A stretch of 64,000 nt of DNA from Eucalyptus grandis (lineage: Eukaryota > Streptophyta > Magnoliopsida > Myrtales > Myrtaceae): contig NC_052618.1 in the NCBI RefSeq assembly GCF_016545825.1, positions 42,912,196 to 42,976,195 of the forward strand, given 5' to 3'. The translations under genes and the position numbers were made by a program. Positions 59,193 through 64,000 of this stretch are shown here, piece by piece (position 1 is the first letter of the stretch; every line of letters begins with the position of its first letter). The notes under the pieces were generated by a model. It was not told where the DNA came from. It did no database searches and saw only the letters and a program-made list of their open reading frames with translations.

Positions 59193-62100
59193 TCACATCA
59201 TTGGTTTTTGAGCTTTCACTGGAGCAGAATTGTGTCCTTCGCATTCATGCTCCAAAGACAACGTGTTTGCACTGACCAAATGCACAACTGGTGCTGGAAC
59301 ACCGTTGGAAGATGAAGAGGAATCCTCGGAAACTTCAGTCAGATCTTGCAACTTGCAAGAGCTCACAGTGCTTCCATCTTTGGGGAATAAAACTTTCATA
59401 ATCTCTTCCTTGCATTTGTTTGATTTCAAGTCTAAAATGATGGCATGTGGACACAACAAATTGGAACAATCTGCAGCGAAATTGGTAATTACGAGGGGAT
59501 CGTCAACTTTTTTGAATGCTTCGGCGAGAACACCAACTGAAGTTTTCTGGAAGTTCCTCTTCTGGCAATGTGAGAGAATACGAAGAAACTCTGGAGGTAA
59601 TTGCTCAGAAATCCAACTCTTACCTAGCAAATCATTGAGAAAGTATGGACTGATGCCAAAATTTAAGTGAAGCAAACAAACCAACAGAACCAACTTCAAG
59701 ACCAACAGCGGGTAGTACTCCATCACATTTAGTTTTGATCTTTTGATCCATTCTCTGGTTTCTTCCTCATTGCAAAGCAGCTGCCTAATAGTGCTAGTAA
59801 CGAACCCAATGATGGGCTCCAAGCAATTTCTCAGGTTGAAACTGAGGCTGCGCCTTCCTAAACCTTCATGGCAGATTAGCCATTCAACTAGAAGACTTGG
59901 TTGCATAAAACTGCCCTTTGGAGCAAGAAAACAAAATCAAAAGTCGTTCCAACAGATACAAAAAGCAAATTGGTGTTATGGAGTTTCTTTCAGTCCAATT
60001 AGCATTGCAAGTATCTGCCAAAGCTCGATAAAGGTTCCAAGCCAAAGAGATTTCCACGGGTCCATCGCTAGCCTGAGGAAGTTCTGATGGTACGTCCCGA
60101 CAAATGCATTCCATGAATGCCTCCCATGACGTATTTCCTTTAAATGATTCTGCAATTTTCCTGTACAAATCATCATCGAGCATTCCAGACCCAAGAACCA
60201 AAGTCGCAAGCTCACCCATCTTCCCATGTGAAAAATTCTTCTTCGAAATTATCAGGTTTATTGTTCTTCTAAGTAAAAGGCGAGAAGCCTGACTTCCTCT
60301 TAGAGATATCATATTCTCTGCTGGTGATGTTCGCCAGTCAAGAGGAAATATGTGACCAAAGTACCTCCTACAGGATGTGTCGATGAAACCCTCCAGTGCC
60401 CCGCTATCCCGGAAGGAGGGATTGGGACAATCGAGTTCTTGAAGGAACTTTGCAACCTCATGTAAGAGAACAAGGCATCTGCTTTGCCAGAAGTTCGGCA
60501 GAGAACTCTTTGCCAAAAACAGATGAAGTGCATCCAATTTGTCCAGGAGCTCCATACCAAGAGAAGTAAGCTCAGAATACCAATACTTTTGAGCAGCAGA
60601 GACCAATTGTTGAAGCTCCAAAGCAACCAATTGTCCCTTTCTTCGAAGAATTCTTTTGCCTATGTTTCTGACCCAATCAGCATCTGGGTTTAGAAGGTGA
60701 TAAGTTCCTTGCATGTTGGTCCGTTGCTCCAAAACACCAAAGTAATTCAAACAGAACTCCCAAAAGCACCTATTTTCCATTTCCTCAACCATCTCCACAC
60801 ATTCTACACACTTTATAATTCTAACAATCTTCTCTCTCCAAAGATTCCAAAAGCACACCAATGAGTCAATGGAAATCTGATTCCCCAGGATCCGTGGTTC
60901 AGAATACTCCATTGGGTCGACAAGCCAATCATATTCCCAAAAAAATTAGAGATATCTTGACGAAGATGGAAGTCCAGAATATTTCGAGCGCATAGTATTT
61001 CACCTCTGACACTTCCATTTCTCCTGGAAGTACTAAAACATTCTTTCAATTCAGCCAAGCTGCTCTGTTTGTTTAGCAGAATGCTTGATTCTACAGAAAC
61101 ATATTCGTAGAAGGCAATGGGCTCGGACTTTGCAAGATGTTTGGCTTTTGCTACCAGCTCCTCCTTTTGTGCAAACTGCTTCAAGGGCCACCCTTTGCTT
61201 CCAGGAGCCCAAAGGGAATAGAATAACACGTACCACAGGATATTCATTGACGCTTCTTTGTTTTGTCCACTCTTTCCAAGTAGATCAGCCTCGCGAAGGA
61301 TGTCACCTTTCATCCTCACAATCTTTGCTGCCACCGAAAAGTTACCAAAGTCTTCCTCCAAACTGATAAGCTCATCAAGGCATCCTAGCCTCTTGAGTAA
61401 GTTTCGCATTGAATCAATGCAACGAAAAGCCTTCACATACTTCATCATGGCCCTGTAGTCTCCGAGGTCATAGTGATGAAGGGCACAACTCTCTAAAAAG
61501 TCTTGTTCCAATTTCTCTATTTCTTTACTTTTCTTTACTATTCCCCTGTCCTCATTTCCCAGCCTTCTCCAATTCCCAATATATTGCAGACCCATTTCAA
61601 AGAGTTCTCCTTTGGCACAATTGGACAAGCACTTGGAGAAAAAATTTCCCCTTGCGTATGCCTCCGCTGCACGACTGTAGTGCCCAGCCAGAGAAAAACA
61701 CTCTCCCGCTTTCTGCAAAGCAGATTCTCCACATTTTTCCATAAATATACTACCTGTTGAAGCACAAAAAAATTTAATGTTAGTCCCATTTCTAGTGTCC
61801 TGATCTTCGCATAAGATTTAAAAACTTCACGATGTTTAGAAGATAAAAATTAGCAGAGGGACATTTGGAAGTTGCCAGAGATGCTCTTGCGCAGCTCAAC
61901 CATATTGTCCGATGTCAAGATACAAAACAAGATCAACGTCCAGAGGTGGCTACAATACCAAGAATTTGCTGATAAACCACAGTATATATGGAGTACTGAA
62001 CTGATAGCCATGGCTTTTCTAACCTTATGGGTGTGGTCAGTCAGTGTTAAGAACTTTGCAGCTCAAATTTTTCCAAGCTCATAAGAGTGCAGAGGCGTGT

Positions 62101-64000
62101 TGTCATATATAAAATAATCAACTTCTCAAAGCGAAGGCATAATCATGAAGACAACGTTATTTGCAGCTGCTCGAATCACCAAAACCATTTGGGAAAAACA
62201 AGTAAGACTGAATATCTTTTGTTGGAAATTTTGAGAAAGAACATTTGATCATATGAATAAACAAGAGGGTACCATGCATGTAAAAACTATTAATAAGAGG
62301 ATAATTGAGATCAATGTCAAACTACCTCGTTCTTAGGCAGCTTTGACATCACTAAGACGAGGAGAAATATAAAGAAGCAGCATAAAGCATATAAATTGTC
62401 CATCTTATCATTTTGAAAGAAATTGAAACAAAGTAAACATCATACCTGCTTTCTCGTATTCCTTCAACATGTAGAAACACTCCGCTGCAGAGTCAGCCAC
62501 ACCAATTGCTTCAAAAATCTCTGCAGCCTGCCTTCGAAGGTCAGAAGCCTCTTTTGGACTTAAAACATGCTTGAGATCTGCATCTTCTTTGAAAGCAGAG
62601 GCTTTAGCCAATTTCTCCCCGTATTCGTACCTTGCTCGCACAAAGCACATCGTTGCCATTCGGTAGTTACCCTCATGTAAGAGCTTGCAAAGTTTAAATA
62701 AAAAAGAGAGATCAACAGCTTCTTCAGAGAAGGCGAAAAGAAGAAAAAGAGAAAAACACGGTCCTCCTTTATTGGAAAAATTAGTGGTGTAGCCTTGAAC
62801 CAAGAAAAGGCACTGCCATTGACCTGATAACCTCAAAAAACGATAAAGATTCAAGGAAAATTGATATCATATGGTTTAACCATTGTGTCTAAATGAAGCA
62901 ATTGGCCAAATTATTAAAAAACCAATAAAGCAAATCGATCACCATACTTTGTACCATAGAACGTCCACATTCTACACACTTTTTTCAGTATCAGTCATAC
63001 TTCTAGTCATTATTGTCATTCCAAAATCCCTAGCATTCACAGATCACGTTGACTCCAAATGAGGCCAATATAACAATTCCTTGAAGAGGAAACAAACAAT
63101 AAAGAAAAGAACAGAAAAACAGCAAACCTTAAAACCTTGTGACTTCCACTCCTCCGGCATGCTCCTGACCTGCATTGCTTCTGCACGGGCATGATCTACC
63201 AACCTAACTTGAACGAGGCCTTTCTTCTTCCAGTAGTCGAACATTGGTTTGGAGAAGTCCAGGGCATTCTCCCATATCCACAATCTCTGTCTTGTCCGAG
63301 TAATTGCAACATACAATTGCTTCAATTCAGAGCATAATATATCATGCTTCACGTCATCGAAACTTGGGGAAGACCATTGAGAGCTGTTATCGAGCAAAGC
63401 TTGCTCCTTCATGTATCCATAAATGACCCTCCATTGATTTTTCAGAGGTGATGTGCCAAAGAAGTTGTGCAATAAGACGTCCTACACGATGTCATAGCAA
63501 AAAAGTTTCAAGAAAAAACATCTGATTTAAGACCGAAATGACAGATTTCAAGTTTCATGAATACATGGACAGATCTAAAAAATTTAGGAAAAGAATATTT
63601 GGACTCATTCTGACACACCAGCCAATCAAGATCAATCGTGAAGTTGCAAGATCTTTGATATTGTCCATTAAGCTAGAGAATGATGTCAACATAAGGCCGA
63701 ACAAATTCTACATTATGTGTATTTAGATGCCACTGTCTACATACAAAAAAGGGTACGCAGAATGAAATTGCAAATCAAAGCTTTTTACAGAATAACAGCT
63801 GGCAGCAAATTGGTCAAGACCCATTAGAAAAATGTTCATGAAATCTCTATTGCTGCTGCCACTAAAATCCGATGGCAAACAATCCAAACCTGACACACGC
63901 CTACCTGAAATTCCAACCCCTTGCATTCCACTATCGTCAGAACTCGGGCTTGCCCTCTCACAAGGTTTGAAACTTCATCTCTAGAGTGATCATCTCGAAC
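59193..64000 (-). pseudogene. Dual-helicase TRANK1-type gene, unit 3 copy (3' part, continues past the window end)
   Basis: Exons on the - strand: end of 9 (64000-63905), 10 (63481-63128), 11 (62683-62446) and 12 (61753 to 59193). Exon lengths equal those of unit 2 (354 and 238 bp for exons 10 and 11). The end of exon 9 is in frame (VRDDHSRDEVSNLVRGQ...) where unit 2 lost 4 bp, and exon 12 keeps frame at three places where unit 2 is shifted. It still carries the shared 7-T frameshift (A-run at 60939-60945) after DISNFF, and a private 2-bp deletion at about 59891 (KSSS-stop). It encodes motif VI of the UvrD-like helicase and the helical tail up to KPMM-stop. The helicase cores lie outside the window. 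Confidence 0.85.

Noticed and set aside
1..64000. CRISPR arrays, rRNA and tRNA genes, bacterial operons
   Set aside because: No regularly spaced direct repeats, cloverleaf-like sequences or rRNA cores were seen. The intron-rich plant context makes prokaryotic features unlikely.

Overview
The window reads as nuclear DNA of a flowering plant, most likely a dicot. The evidence is spliced genes with GT/AG introns, a decayed CC-NBS-LRR resistance-gene array, a Ty1/copia retrotransposon, inverted-repeat DNA transposons and long AT-rich intergenic tracts. A woody rosid such as a Myrtaceae species would fit the GC-rich-core inverted-repeat elements, but that is only a guess. I found no tRNA, rRNA or CRISPR array and no gene that is intact over its whole length.

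The dominant structure is a tandem segmental duplication with a period of about 28.3 kb. Unit 1 is the end of a preceding copy (1-10970), unit 2 is a full copy (10971-39269), and unit 3 starts at 39270 and runs off the window. Each unit begins with leucine-rich-repeat (LRR) remnants on the + strand, which carry a 740-bp inverted-repeat element. About 6 kb of non-coding DNA follows, holding an antisense retroelement-like remnant. Then come two short unrecognised + strand ORFs, an AT-rich intergenic stretch and, on the - strand, a very large gene. Unit 1 has lost about 16.4 kb between its retroelement region and exon 3 of that gene.

The large - strand gene (24971-38267 in unit 2; 59193 to past the window end in unit 3) belongs to the plant dual-helicase, TRANK1-like family. 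Its order is an N-terminal segment, a SEN1/UPF1-type SF1B helicase, a UvrD-like SF1A helicase and a helical TPR-like tail. The splice junctions and motifs of 12 exons can be followed. The unit 2 copy has a split first exon, at least eight frameshifts and an arginine in place of a glycine in the UvrD-type P-loop. The unit 3 copy is better preserved but has its own 2-bp deletion and shares one frameshift with unit 2. The gene was therefore probably already damaged before the duplication. Most of the lesions lie in homopolymers, so assembly error must be excluded.

Unit 3 was later hit by a copia element (48875-54651, 5-bp target duplication AGTCC, empty site preserved in unit 2). Its 5' LTR was then hit by a 1.34-kb Mutator-like element with a GC-rich core and a 9-bp target duplication. 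Several very small poly(A)-tailed insertions with target duplications also mark the relative age of the units. No working multi-gene system is visible. The value of the window is as a record of NLR/helicase cluster duplication, decay and nested transposition.
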